Below, piece by piece: positions 7,869 to 15,532 of a stretch of 64,000 nucleotides of DNA. The DNA lies in the NCBI GenBank assembly GCA_003260025.2, contig QFZU02000057.1:55043-119042 (forward strand), written 5' to 3'. The position numbers and the translations under genes are program-made. This stretch comes from Microbispora triticiradicis. GTDB taxonomy: Bacteria; Actinomycetota; Actinomycetes; Streptosporangiales; Streptosporangiaceae. Each line of letters begins with the position of its first letter. Position 1 is the first letter of the stretch. The notes beneath the pieces were generated by a model that saw only the letters and a list, made by a program, of their open reading frames with translations, did not search any database and was not told where the DNA came from.

Positions 7869-8534
7869 ATGACGACGTACACCCACCCCGACGTCCTCGG
7901 CCGAGGCGTCACCGAAGGATGGGCCGACCCCATCACCGACCCGGCCCTGATCGACTGGGCGCCCCGGCAGGCCGCCGCCGCGATCCCGTTCCGCGTGGTC
8001 GACGGCCGCCCGGTCAACCCCTGCGCCCCGACCGGCATCCGGTACGGCCGTGGCGAGCTCGGCCACTGGGGAGAGCAGCTGTGCGCGGACGCCGTGGTGA
8101 CGGCCACCGACGAGACGGGCCGCCGCCGGCTGCTCCTGATCGAACGCGGCGACGGCCACGGCTGGGCCCTGCCCGGCGGGAAGGTCGACCCCGGCGAGGA
8201 CGTCCTGCACGCGGCGGTCCGCGAGCTGGCCGAGGAGACCGGCCTGACCCTGCCGGCAGCCTTCTGGCAGGTGCTCCCGGCCCGGTACGTGCCCGATCCC
8301 CGCGGCAGCGACGAGGCGTGGATGGTGACCGTGCCCGCGCGCTGCCACGTGGACGTCGTCCGCCACGCCGACCTGCCCGCCGTGATCGGAGCCGACGACG
8401 CCGCCCGTGCGGAGTGGGTGCGGGCCGACTCCTATCCCGTTCTGGTCGCCGAGCTGGCCGAGGTGTACGGCGGCCGGGTGTTCGCCGCTCATCAGGCCAT
8501 GCTCGCCGAGCTGCTCGCCGAGGTCGCCGCGTGA
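7869..8534 (+). CDS. Nudix hydrolase
   Basis: 221 residues from ATG 7869 (AGGAGC upstream). A complete Nudix box at residues 103-126 reads GGKVDPGEDV...RELAEETGL, fitting G-x5-E-x7-REUxEExGU. These enzymes cleave nucleoside diphosphates linked to another moiety and need Mg2+. AICEs frequently encode a Nudix protein, proposed to take part in control of element replication or transfer signalling. About 70 residues precede the catalytic core. It lies between the RapZ-C-like gene and the primase gene and is followed by a strong hairpin. Confidence 0.88.
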   Translation: MTTYTHPDVLGRGVTEGWADPITDPALIDWAPRQAAAAIPFRVVDGRPVNPCAPTGIRYGRGELGHWGEQLCADAVVTATDETGRRRLLLIERGDGHGWALPGGKVDPGEDVLHAAVRELAEETGLTLPAAFWQVLPARYVPDPRGSDEAWMVTVPARCHVDVVRHADLPAVIGADDAARAEWVRADSYPVLVAELAEVYGGRVFAAHQAMLAELLAEVAA

Positions 8535-8556
8535 CGCGGACGCCGGCGCTGCGGGT

Positions 8557-8585
8557 CCCCTCCCGGCCGTACAGGCCGGGAGGGG
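8557..8585 (+). terminator. Hairpin terminator after the Nudix gene
   Basis: CCCCTCCCGGCC (8557-8568) pairs perfectly with GGCCGGGAGGGG (8574-8585) around GTACA. The 12-bp stem lies 23 bp after the Nudix stop and 90 bp before the primase start. Confidence 0.65.
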
Positions 8586-8675
8586 TGCCCGGAACGCCCG
8601 CGCCCGGGCCGCCGACTGTCCTGCTGGCCCCTGCCGTCAACGTCCGCTGATCCTTCTCCAAGGAGAACACCACCG

Positions 8676-9569
8676 ATGCTGAGGACCGACCTCACCGGCC
8701 ACACTCTGGACTGGGTGCGGTGGCTGTGGCAGACCCACCGCTTCCACATGTTCCCCGTCGACCACCCCGCGCTCCCCGAGTGCGCGGGCGCCCATCACCC
8801 CGAGCGTCCCTGTGATGGCAAGCGCGGCAAGCATCCCTGCGGCCGGTGGGCCCGCCAGGCCACCGACAACCCCGCCCTGCTGCGCGCCGTCTTCGCCTGT
8901 GGGCCGCGCAACATCGGCATCGCCTGCAAAGCCTCCGGGCTGCTGGTGGTCGACGAGGACCGGCCGGGCGCGCTGGCCGAGTACGCCGCCGGCATCGGCC
9001 AGGACCTCCCAGAGACGTTCACGGTCACCACCGCCAAGGGCTGCCACCGGTACTACCGGCAACCGCCCGGCATCGAGCTCGGCAACGGCACCGGAGCGCT
9101 GGCCGGGCGCGGCATCGACGTACGCGGCGCCAAAGGACACGGCGGGTACGTCGTCGGCCCCGGCTCGCTGCACGCCTCCGGCGTGCTCTACCAGCCGCTC
9201 GACCCGGCCGCGCCGCTCCTGCCCGCCCCGGCCTGGCTCGTCCACGCTCTGCAGGCGGCCCCGCCCCCGGCCCGGAACCCTGGTGCCTCGGCGAGCGCAG
9301 GACGCGGCAGCGTCCAGGGCGGCCGGCCGTACAAGGTGCTGACCGCCCTGGTGGCGACCGTGCTGGAGGCGACCGAAGGCGTCGACCGCAACAGCCGCCT
9401 GTTCTGGGCCGCCGTCCGCATGTACGAACACGCCGACCGCGGCCTGTTCCCGGCCGAGAGCGGCAGGGCCGCCCTCGCCGAGGCCGCCCGCCGCATCGGC
9501 CTGGGCGACGGCGAAACCCATGCCACCCTGGGCAGCGCCCGCACCACCGCTGGCAGGGGACGCCGGTGA
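8676..9569 (+). CDS. Bifunctional DNA primase/polymerase (Prim-Pol), AICE replication protein
   Basis: 297 residues, ATG 8676 with AAGGAG. The archaeo-eukaryotic primase (Prim-Pol) core is visible: the catalytic D-x-D at D93/D95 (LLVVDEDRPG), the His motif at H124 (KGCHRYYRQPPG), and GIDVRGAKGHGGYVVGPGS near residues 147-165. In many AICEs a Prim-Pol protein replaces RepSA to start replication of the excised circle. It overlaps the ATPase gene by GTGA, so the two are translated together as a primase-helicase pair. Confidence 0.85.
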   Translation: MLRTDLTGHTLDWVRWLWQTHRFHMFPVDHPALPECAGAHHPERPCDGKRGKHPCGRWARQATDNPALLRAVFACGPRNIGIACKASGLLVVDEDRPGALAEYAAGIGQDLPETFTVTTAKGCHRYYRQPPGIELGNGTGALAGRGIDVRGAKGHGGYVVGPGSLHASGVLYQPLDPAAPLLPAPAWLVHALQAAPPPARNPGASASAGRGSVQGGRPYKVLTALVATVLEATEGVDRNSRLFWAAVRMYEHADRGLFPAESGRAALAEAARRIGLGDGETHATLGSARTTAGRGRR

Positions 9570-11431
9570 GTCAAGCCGAGGACATCGTCAACGGTGCCGG
9601 AGTCAGCAAGAGCGACAAAGGGCCCTCGCAGGCCTCCCTGCTGGTGAGGATCGCACGTGAGCGGTTCGAGCTGTTCATGAGCGAAGACGGCCGCCCCTAC
9701 GCCGTGGCCAAGAACGGCCCCAACCTCGCCCTGCCCCTGCGCGGAAAGGCCGGCCTTCGCTCCCAGCTCGCCCGGATCTTCACCGACGACAACACCGGCA
9801 ACGTCCCCTCCCAGTCCGCCCTGGCCGACGCGATGACGGTACTGGAGGGCATCGCCGCAAGCGCCGACCCCCGCGTGCCGCACCTGCGGGTCGCCCGGCA
9901 TGAGGGCGGCATCGTCGTGGACCTGGGGACCTCCGACGGCCGGTGCGTCGTCATCGGCCCGCACGGCTGGGACCGCGTCCCCCGGTCCCCGGTGCTGTTC
10001 CGGCGCTCCGGCGCGATGAAGCCGCTCCCGGACCCCGTACGGGATGGGGACGGCCTGGCCCGTCTGCGCGGCCTGCTCAACACCAGCGAGGAAGGCTTCC
10101 GGCTGCTGGTGGGATGGCTGGTCGCGGCGTTCCTGCCCGACCTGCCGCACCCGATCCTGACCTTCCGCGGTGAACAGGGCACCGGCAAGTCCAAGGCCGC
10201 CCAGATGGTCATCGGCATCATCGACCCCTCCGGCGCCCCCAAACGCACCGCACCGCGTGATCTGAAGTCCTGGGGCGTGCAGGCGTTCAACTCCTGGGGC
10301 CTGTGCCTGGACAACGTCTCGGTCATCGCCGACTGGCTGTCGGACGCCCTGTGCCGTGCGGTGACCGGCGACGGCATGATCGATCGCGCCCTGTACTCCG
10401 ATGACGACGTCGTGGTTCTGGAGTTCCGCCGGGTCCTGGCCATGACCACCATCGACGCCGGAGCCCTGGCCGGTGACCTGGCCGAACGGCTGCTCACCAT
10501 CGAGCTGTCGCTGATCCCCGACAGCAAGCGCCGCGAAGAAGCCGAGCTGGACGCCGCGTTCGCCGACGCCCACGCCGCCATCCTCGCCTCCCTGTTCGAC
10601 GTGCTCGCCGCGGTCTTGAAGGCCCTGCCGGACGTGACGCTGACGGAACGGCCCCGCATGGCGGACTTCGCCCGCGTCCTGGCCGCCGTCGACCACGTCA
10701 AGGACTGGCGCACCCTGGAGTCCTACCGCGCCAGCGCCCGCAACGCCGTCGCCGACGTCCTCGACGGCGAACCCTTCGCCCAGGCCGTCGTCGACCTCGT
10801 CGACAAGGCCGGACCCGAAGGCCTCACCCTCACCGCCCAGGAACTGCTGGACCGGGTCGCCACGCCCGACAAGCTGCCGAAGAAGTGGCCCAAGGACAGC
10901 ACCCGCGCCGGCGGCCAACTCAAGCGGCTCGCCCCCGCCCTGCGCACCGTCGGCATCAACGTCGACGACACCCAGCGCGGCCCGGCCCCCCAACGGCAGC
11001 GCCTCTACAAGCTGACGGCATCAGAGAGTAGGCGCATCCCAGCGTCCACAGCGTCCACCACCCAGCCCGCAGGCGCTCTCACCAGCGGAAACGGCATGGA
11101 CGCTACGACTTCGCCCAGCGTCCACGCAGCGTCCATCCCAGCGCCCACAGCGTCCACCCCCGGCCCGCTGATGGACGCTGCGAACGCTGAGGTGGACGCT
11201 GACCCCCCGCCAGCGTCCACCCCTAGCCCCATCCATGACCAGGCCAGACACAGCGACATGGACGCTGGGGACGCTATGGACGCTGAAATGCGCCCTCTCT
11301 CTGAGGTCGCCACCCCACGGCTCGACGTCATCGAGCGGCTTATCGGCACCTGCGCCGGCTGCGGCCAGGACATGACCATCCTCACCCCCGGCCAGACCCA
11401 CCACCCGATGTGCGAAAGCGACCCCGCATGA
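9566..11431 (+). CDS. Primase-associated helicase-like ATPase with repeat-bearing tail
   Basis: 621 residues from GTG 9566, which overlaps the primase stop. Walker A is GEQGTGKS at 202-209; AFNSWGLCLDNVSVI near 247-261 supplies a Walker B-like acidic segment. The layout (about 180-residue N-terminal domain, ATPase, then helical region) is that of D5/plasmid replicative helicases found beside Prim-Pol. From about residue 490 the protein turns into a Ser/Thr/Ala/Asp-rich tail with STASTT and MDA repeats. This tail is produced by the 8-bp DNA repeat array 11041-11284, so the DNA may be under selection more than the protein. The last 40 residues carry C-x2-C (CAGCGQDMT) and H/C residues, a possible zinc knuckle. 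Confidence 0.75.
   Translation: MSQAEDIVNGAGVSKSDKGPSQASLLVRIARERFELFMSEDGRPYAVAKNGPNLALPLRGKAGLRSQLARIFTDDNTGNVPSQSALADAMTVLEGIAASADPRVPHLRVARHEGGIVVDLGTSDGRCVVIGPHGWDRVPRSPVLFRRSGAMKPLPDPVRDGDGLARLRGLLNTSEEGFRLLVGWLVAAFLPDLPHPILTFRGEQGTGKSKAAQMVIGIIDPSGAPKRTAPRDLKSWGVQAFNSWGLCLDNVSVIADWLSDALCRAVTGDGMIDRALYSDDDVVVLEFRRVLAMTTIDAGALAGDLAERLLTIELSLIPDSKRREEAELDAAFADAHAAILASLFDVLAAVLKALPDVTLTERPRMADFARVLAAVDHVKDWRTLESYRASARNAVADVLDGEPFAQAVVDLVDKAGPEGLTLTAQELLDRVATPDKLPKKWPKDSTRAGGQLKRLAPALRTVGINVDDTQRGPAPQRQRLYKLTASESRRIPASTASTTQPAGALTSGNGMDATTSPSVHAASIPAPTASTPGPLMDAANAEVDADPPPASTPSPIHDQARHSDMDAGDAMDAEMRPLSEVATPRLDVIERLIGTCAGCGQDMTILTPGQTHHPMCESDPA
11041..11284. repeat. Array of eleven 8-bp repeats AGCGTCCA / TGGACGCT; candidate origin of replication
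   Basis: AGCGTCCA occurs at 11041, 11050, 11117, 11128, 11149 and 11212; its complement TGGACGCT at 11097, 11172, 11193, 11259 and 11277. Near copies are at 11140 (AGCGCCCA) and 11268 (GGGACGCT). Copies in both orientations over 244 bp, inside the 3' end of the replicative ATPase gene, look like iterons bound by a replication or transfer protein. No binding data. Confidence 0.7.
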
Positions 11432-11505
11432 CGCGCAGCACCCGGCAACGCTCCCCGCCGGGCACCCCACCGAACCCACGGCCCGCCCACCCACTTGGAG
11501 AACCC

Positions 11506-11658
11506 ATGAAGATTCGCATCCTCGGCCTGCCCGACGAAGTCGCCCAGGCCGCCGACATCATCAACGACGCATTCGACGTCATCGAGATCTCCGCTCCCTA
11601 CCCCTGCCGCGGAACCACCCGCAACGTGCGCGTCTACGCCGAAGTACGTCTGCCCTGA
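11506..11658 (+). CDS. Small hypothetical protein upstream of the integrase
   Basis: 50 residues, ATG 11506 with TTGGAGAA upstream: MKIRILGLPDEVAQAADIIN then a short beta-like end (RNVRVYAEVRLP). The pattern suggests a tiny alpha/beta fold. It occupies the position where pSAM2-type elements have xis, but no helix-turn-helix or basic DNA-binding surface is evident. Function unknown. Confidence 0.5.
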   Translation: MKIRILGLPDEVAQAADIINDAFDVIEISAPYPCRGTTRNVRVYAEVRLP

Positions 11659-11672
11659 CCCACCTTCCAAGC

Positions 11673-11711
11673 GCGGCCCCGGCCTCACCGACCAAGCAGC
11701 GCCGGGGCCGC
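11673..11711 (+). repeat. 11-bp-stem hairpin, copy 2 (in front of the integrase gene)
   Basis: GCGGCCCCGGC (11673-11683) pairs with GCCGGGGCCGC (11701-11711) around a 17-nt loop, CTCACCGACCAAGCAGC. The loop is nearly identical to that of the copy at 336-375, and both lie just upstream of a GGAGG and a start codon. Confidence 0.7.
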
Positions 11712-11743
11712 ACCCACCAAAATCGCAACGGAGGAAACAGCAC

Positions 11744-12910
11744 ATGACCAAGCGCAGGAGCCGCGGAGACGGCGGCCTCCACTGGGACGAGAAGCGCCAG
11801 CGCTGGATCGCCTCGTTGACGGTTGGCTACACGCCGGCCGGAAAGCGCATCGTCAGAACGGGCAGCGGAAAGACCAAGACCGAGGCCAAGAACAAGCTGA
11901 AGGAGATCCTGAGGGACCACGACGAGGGCGTCGTGAGCACAGGCAACGGAGGCACGGTGGCCGATGCCGTACGAGACTGGCTCGCCTTCGGGCTCAACGG
12001 CCGGGATGCCGCCACAGTCGAGAACCGCACCATCCTCGCCAACTCCCACGTGATCCCCGCATTGGGAGCGCGGAAGCTCCGCGAGCTGTCGGCCGATGAC
12101 GTAGATCGATGGCTGGCGGCAAAGGCAAAGGTGGTCAGTACGCGGACGCTCCGGGACGTCCGTTCCATCCTCAAGCGGGCCATCGATCGAGCCCAGGCGC
12201 GGGACAAGGTCAAGCGCAATGTAGTCCTGCTCTGCGAGGTCCCCAAGGGTAAGGACGGCCGGCCTTCGAAGTCGCTCACGCTGGAGCAGGCAGAGACTTT
12301 GCTGAAGGCAGCCGAGGCCTCGGACATGTACGCCTACATCGTCCTGTCGCTGCTCATCGGCGCGCGCACCGAGGAGCTGCGGGCCCTCACCTGGGAGCAC
12401 GTCGACCTAGATGGCAAACCAGCCGCCGCTCCGCCCGTGCCTCCCTCCGTGATGCTGTGGCGCTCCGTTCGGGCCACGGGTGACACCAAGACGCGGAAGT
12501 CCCGGCGAACGCTGGCGCTGCCGGAGCGGTGCGTGGAGGCCCTGCGGCGCCACCGCGAGGCTCAGGCGGTCATCCGCGAGCGGGCGGGCACCCGCTGGGA
12601 GGCCCACGATCTCGTGTTCTGCACTCGGTACGGCACTCCCCTGCTCGCGGGCAACGTCCGGCGATCGTTCCGAACCGTGGCCCGCAAGGCCGGCCTGGAC
12701 GCGGAGGAGTGGGTTCCGCGGGAACTGCGGCACAGCTTCGTGTCGCTGCTGTCCGACAGCGGCGTGCCGCTGGAGAACATCTCCCGCCTGGTGGGCCACG
12801 GGAACACGACGGTGACCGAGACCGTCTACCGCAAGCAACTCCGGCCGGTCCTCCTGGAGGGGGCCGAGGCGATGGATCGCATCTTCCCCAGGGCCGCGGA
12901 CGACGCGTAG
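11744..12910 (+). CDS. int: Tyrosine site-specific recombinase (AICE integrase)
   Basis: 388 residues, ATG 11744 with GGAGG. An N-terminal arm-binding region (about 1-60), a SAM-like core-binding domain (about 70-165) and a catalytic domain are present. Catalytic residues: R208 (LIGARTEELR), R329-H330 (PRELRHSF), H352 (VGHGN) and nucleophile Y362 (TVYRKQL). In the second box the usual first His is Arg (RELRH), a form I associate with pSAM2-like integrases. The gene ends 68 bp from tRNA-Val(CAC), its likely target, and would integrate the circular element into the tRNA 3' end. Confidence 0.92.
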   Translation: MTKRRSRGDGGLHWDEKRQRWIASLTVGYTPAGKRIVRTGSGKTKTEAKNKLKEILRDHDEGVVSTGNGGTVADAVRDWLAFGLNGRDAATVENRTILANSHVIPALGARKLRELSADDVDRWLAAKAKVVSTRTLRDVRSILKRAIDRAQARDKVKRNVVLLCEVPKGKDGRPSKSLTLEQAETLLKAAEASDMYAYIVLSLLIGARTEELRALTWEHVDLDGKPAAAPPVPPSVMLWRSVRATGDTKTRKSRRTLALPERCVEALRRHREAQAVIRERAGTRWEAHDLVFCTRYGTPLLAGNVRRSFRTVARKAGLDAEEWVPRELRHSFVSLLSDSGVPLENISRLVGHGNTTVTETVYRKQLRPVLLEGAEAMDRIFPRAADDA

Positions 12911-12940
12911 TCAAGCAGTTGGTCACGCAGAAGATCAATA

Positions 12941-12968
12941 AGGCCGCTTCCGTATCTGGAAGCGGCCT
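12941..12968. terminator. Bidirectional hairpin between integrase and tRNA-Val
   Basis: AGGCCGCTTCC (12941-12951) pairs perfectly with GGAAGCGGCCT (12958-12968) around GTATCT. Placed between the converging integrase and tRNA genes, it can terminate both transcripts. AT-rich bases precede it on the integrase side. Confidence 0.65.
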
Positions 12969-12977
12969 GTGAGCTGG

Positions 12978-13049
12978 TGGGCGATACTGGGATCGAACCA
13001 GTGACCTCTTCGGTGTGAACGAAGCGCTCTCCCGCTGAGCTAATCGCCC
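12978..13049 (-). tRNA. tRNA-Val (CAC); probable AICE attachment site
   Basis: On the minus strand a 72-nt cloverleaf begins GGGCGATTAGC and ends TATCGCCC-A. The anticodon stem CTTCG/CGAAG encloses TTCACAC, giving anticodon CAC (codon GUG). The acceptor GGGCGAT/ATCGCCC pairs fully, and CCA follows the discriminator base. Its 3' end faces the integrase gene, the standard arrangement when an element has integrated into a tRNA and restored its 3' part. Confidence 0.95.
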
Positions 13050-13526
13050 GGGATCATCCGCGCCTCGCGGCGCCGACGGGGAAAACCATACCGCACCCGA
13101 GGGGGTGATGGCGAAAGGACGGGACGGCCGAGCCCGGGCGAGCCGGATCGTCCCGCCTTCGTCAACACCTTCGAAAGGTTCGCCAGACCATCCCCAGCGT
13201 GGGGGTGTGGTGTCATAGCATCGTGATGCTCCATGCTCGACCCATACGCACGACCTGAGATCAATCGCCCGCAACGGCATCGCCTGCGCGGTCCCGCCGA
13301 CACGCAAAGCAGAGGTAAGGACGAGCCTGTTGGTGATGTTTGAGCTGGTAGATGACCGAATGTCAAGCTGTGATGTGCGTTACAGAAGGGCCTGGAGGCG
13401 GAATCTTTCCTACGGGTCTCTTCGTTCGTCCTCGTAGCGCGAGCGCGCGGTGGAGCCCCGCATCAACAGTGAGACGCAGTGATAGCCCCTGACAGGGGAC
13501 CCGACGACGAAAAGGTTTGGCTGACG
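13050..13526. other. Intergenic region between tRNA-Val and ssgB; no gene seen
   Basis: 477 bp with no frame that looks coding on either strand. It must hold the tRNA-Val promoter (a TATGGT on the minus strand at 13090-13085 is a possible -10) and the ssgB promoter. The segment around 13300-13380 is less GC-rich than its surroundings. CCCCTGACAGGGG at 13486-13498 is a short inverted repeat (CCCCTG-A-CAGGGG) 28 bp before ssgB. Confidence 0.5.
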
Positions 13527-13943
13527 ATGAACAGCACCACCGTCTCTGCCGAGCTGGGCCTTCGGCTCGTGGTCCCCGACCGTACGACCGTCCCCCTGCT
13601 CGCCGGACTGAGCTACACGGCTGAAGATCCGTACGCCATCCGGATGGCCTTCCATGTGGGGAATGACGAGCCGGTCGAGTGGATCTTCGCCCGCGAGCTG
13701 CTGACCGTGGGCATCGTGCGGCGCGTCGGAGACGGGGACGTCCAGGTGTGGCCGGCCCGGTCGGACGGCGAGCGCACGCTGAACATCAGCCTCACCTCGC
13801 CCTTCGGGCAGGCTCTCTTCGAGGTGCCCCTGGCCCCCCTCACCGAGTTCCTGCACCGCACCTACGAACTCGTCCCGGCCGGCCGTGAGACCGACTTCAT
13901 GGACCTGGACGAGGAGCTCACCAACATGCTCTGGAGTTCCTGA
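13527..13943 (+). CDS. ssgB: SsgB-like sporulation and cell-division regulator
   Basis: 138 residues, the usual SsgA-like length. Family features: an N-terminal VSAELGLRLVVPD strand, YTAEDPYAIRMAFHVG, EWIFARELLTVGI and the acidic end DFMDLDEELTNMLWSS. In Streptomyces SsgB recruits FtsZ to sporulation division sites; SsgB is the most widespread member and the only one in many Streptosporangiales. ATG 13527 is chosen for homology; the ribosome site is weak (AAAAGG at a long distance). Confidence 0.85.
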   Translation: MNSTTVSAELGLRLVVPDRTTVPLLAGLSYTAEDPYAIRMAFHVGNDEPVEWIFARELLTVGIVRRVGDGDVQVWPARSDGERTLNISLTSPFGQALFEVPLAPLTEFLHRTYELVPAGRETDFMDLDEELTNMLWSS

Positions 13944-14022
13944 ACCACCCCCGGGGCACGCGAGGCCCCCTGACTCACCCCAACCGTTACCGAAGCGGTC
14001 CGCACGGGCCGCTCGTACGACA

Positions 14023-14028
14023 TAGCGT
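14023..14028 (+). promoter_or_regulatory. -10 box of a leaderless promoter for the LVIVD lipoprotein gene
   Basis: TAGCGT ends exactly 6 nt before GTG 14035 and there is no Shine-Dalgarno sequence between them. In actinobacteria a TANNNT at this spacing puts the transcription start at the start codon. Confidence 0.5.
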
Positions 14029-14034
14029 CCATAC

Positions 14035-15450
14035 GTGGAGATCTACCGCGGGTTCAAGGACGCCGTACGGGCGTCACGGCCGATGGCCGTGCTGGCGGCG
14101 ACCGCCCTCCTCCTGACGGCGGCCTGCACAGGCGGAGGCGGGCCCGGGCAGGCGGCTCCCTCCACGCTTCCGGGCCAGGACGAGATCCGCCACAGTCCCA
14201 ACCTCAAGGTGGTCGCGAACGTCCCCCTGACGGCCCCGTTCGACGGGCCGGAGGACTGGGGCACCGACATGGCCTTCCAGGGCCGGTACGCCTTCGTGGG
14301 CAACTACAGGGGCTTCACGGTGCACGACATCGGCGATCCGGCGCATCCCAAGGTGGTCGCGCGGGTCGTGTGCCCCGGCGGGCAGAACGACATCTCCGTC
14401 TCCGGCGACCTGCTCTTCCTGTCCGTCGACCAGGCCCGTACGGACGACACCTGCGAGAGCGAGGCCGGCGACCCGATGGCCGAGGACGAGTGGGAGGGCA
14501 TCCGCGTCTTCGACATCTCCGACAAGGCCCACCCGCGATACCTGAAGGCCGTGCGCACCGAGTGCGGGTCGCACACGCACACGATCGTTCCGGGCCGCGA
14601 CGCCGGCACGCTGTACCTCTACGTCTCCTCCCCCGGCCCCGAGCCGGGCTCGGCCAACTGCCCTCCGCCCCACCGGAACATCTCGATCGTGAAGGTGCCC
14701 GTCGACGATCCCGGCAAGGCGCGGGTGGTGGCCACGCCCGAACTGTTCGCCGCCCGCGAGCCCGGCGGCGCGGACGACGACGACCTCGCCGGCGGCTGCC
14801 ACGACATCACGGCCTACCCGGAGAAGGGCCTGGCCGCCGCGGCGTGCTTCGGCGACGGCGTGCTGCTCGACATCTCCGACCCCGTGCGCCCTGAGGTGCT
14901 CCAGACCGTACGGGACGAGGCGAACTTCTCGATCTGGCACTCGGCCACCTTCGACAACGCGGGGACCAAGGTCGTCTTCAGCGACGAGATGGGCGGCGGC
15001 ATGGCCCCCACCTGCCTGTCCTCCGTGAGCCCCACCCGGGGCGCGGACGCGGTCTACACGCTGACCACGGATCGCAGGCTCGTCCGCCGGGGCTACTTCA
15101 AGATCCCCCGGACGCAGGGCGCCAAGGAGAACTGCGTGGCCCACAACGGCGCGCTGGTGCCCGTGCCGGGCCGGGACGTGATGGTCCAGGCGTGGTACAT
15201 GGGCGGCGTCTCGGTCTGGGACTTCACCGACGCCGCCCGTCCCCGGGAGATCGCCTACTTCGAGCGCGGCCCGCTCGCGCCGGAGCTCCAGCTCGGCGGG
15301 TCGTGGTCGGCCTACTACTACAACGGCTACGTCTACTCCAGCGACATCACCAAGGGGCTGGACGTCCTGCGCCTCGACGATCCGCTGACCGATCCCGCCG
15401 AGAAGGTGCGGCTCACCGAGTTCAACGCGCAGAGCCAGCGGTCCTACTGA
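14035..15450 (+). CDS. LVIVD-repeat beta-propeller lipoprotein
   Basis: 471 residues. A lipoprotein signal (AVLAATALLLTAAC, lipobox LTAAC at about residue 32) is followed by a Gly/Pro linker and a beta-propeller built of LVIVD-type repeats: YAFVGNYRGFTVHDIGDPAH, LFLSVDQ..., IRVFDISDKAHPRYL, VLLDISDPVRPEVLQ, VSVWDFTDAARPREIAYF. Such proteins are anchored outside the membrane; the ligand is unknown. Conserved His/Asp residues (CHDITAYPE, IWHSATFDNAG) could bind metal. The gene appears to start at a leaderless GTG. Confidence 0.8.
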   Translation: MEIYRGFKDAVRASRPMAVLAATALLLTAACTGGGGPGQAAPSTLPGQDEIRHSPNLKVVANVPLTAPFDGPEDWGTDMAFQGRYAFVGNYRGFTVHDIGDPAHPKVVARVVCPGGQNDISVSGDLLFLSVDQARTDDTCESEAGDPMAEDEWEGIRVFDISDKAHPRYLKAVRTECGSHTHTIVPGRDAGTLYLYVSSPGPEPGSANCPPPHRNISIVKVPVDDPGKARVVATPELFAAREPGGADDDDLAGGCHDITAYPEKGLAAAACFGDGVLLDISDPVRPEVLQTVRDEANFSIWHSATFDNAGTKVVFSDEMGGGMAPTCLSSVSPTRGADAVYTLTTDRRLVRRGYFKIPRTQGAKENCVAHNGALVPVPGRDVMVQAWYMGGVSVWDFTDAARPREIAYFERGPLAPELQLGGSWSAYYYNGYVYSSDITKGLDVLRLDDPLTDPAEKVRLTEFNAQSQRSY

Positions 15451-15532
15451 CCGTCACGCCGTCACGCCGTCACGCCGTCACGCCGTCACGCCGTCACGTC
15501 CGTCACGTCCGTCACGTCCGTCACCCGTCACG
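15451..15532. repeat. CCGTCACG tandem repeat between convergent genes
   Basis: Six perfect 8-bp units CCGTCACG (15451-15498) are followed by 9-bp variants TCCGTCACG and a decaying end that overlaps the pabC stop codon. The array fills the whole gap between the lipoprotein gene and pabC. It may have grown by slippage; no function is evident. Confidence 0.8.

Larger units (their letters stand above)
1..12977. mobile_element. Right part of an actinomycete integrative and conjugative element (AICE)
   Basis: The region carries the standard AICE modules in one transcriptional direction: excisionase-like HTH (401), small membrane proteins (1340, 2696, 3046), FtsK/TraB translocase (4518), Nudix hydrolase (7869), Prim-Pol and ATPase replication genes (8676, 9566) and a tyrosine integrase (11744) facing a tRNA gene. 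Many genes overlap by 4 bp. The first gene is already cut by the window edge, so the left end and left attachment site are not visible. The right border is placed at the 3' end of tRNA-Val(CAC), the usual AICE attachment position; the exact crossover core cannot be fixed without the other att site. Confidence 0.88.

Noticed and set aside
9188..10993. Long minus-strand open frame antisense to the primase/ATPase genes
   Set aside because: It has Gly/Arg/Gln-rich, low-complexity content expected from the antisense of GC-rich coding DNA; the plus strand gives recognisable domains.
11041..11284. Possible CRISPR or recombination-site array
   Set aside because: The 8-bp repeats lie in both orientations at irregular spacing inside a gene, unlike CRISPR; origin or binding array is the better reading.
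13186..13320. Small protein frames in the gap before ssgB
   Set aside because: Candidate frames overlap each other on the minus strand, lack ribosome sites and show no conserved pattern.
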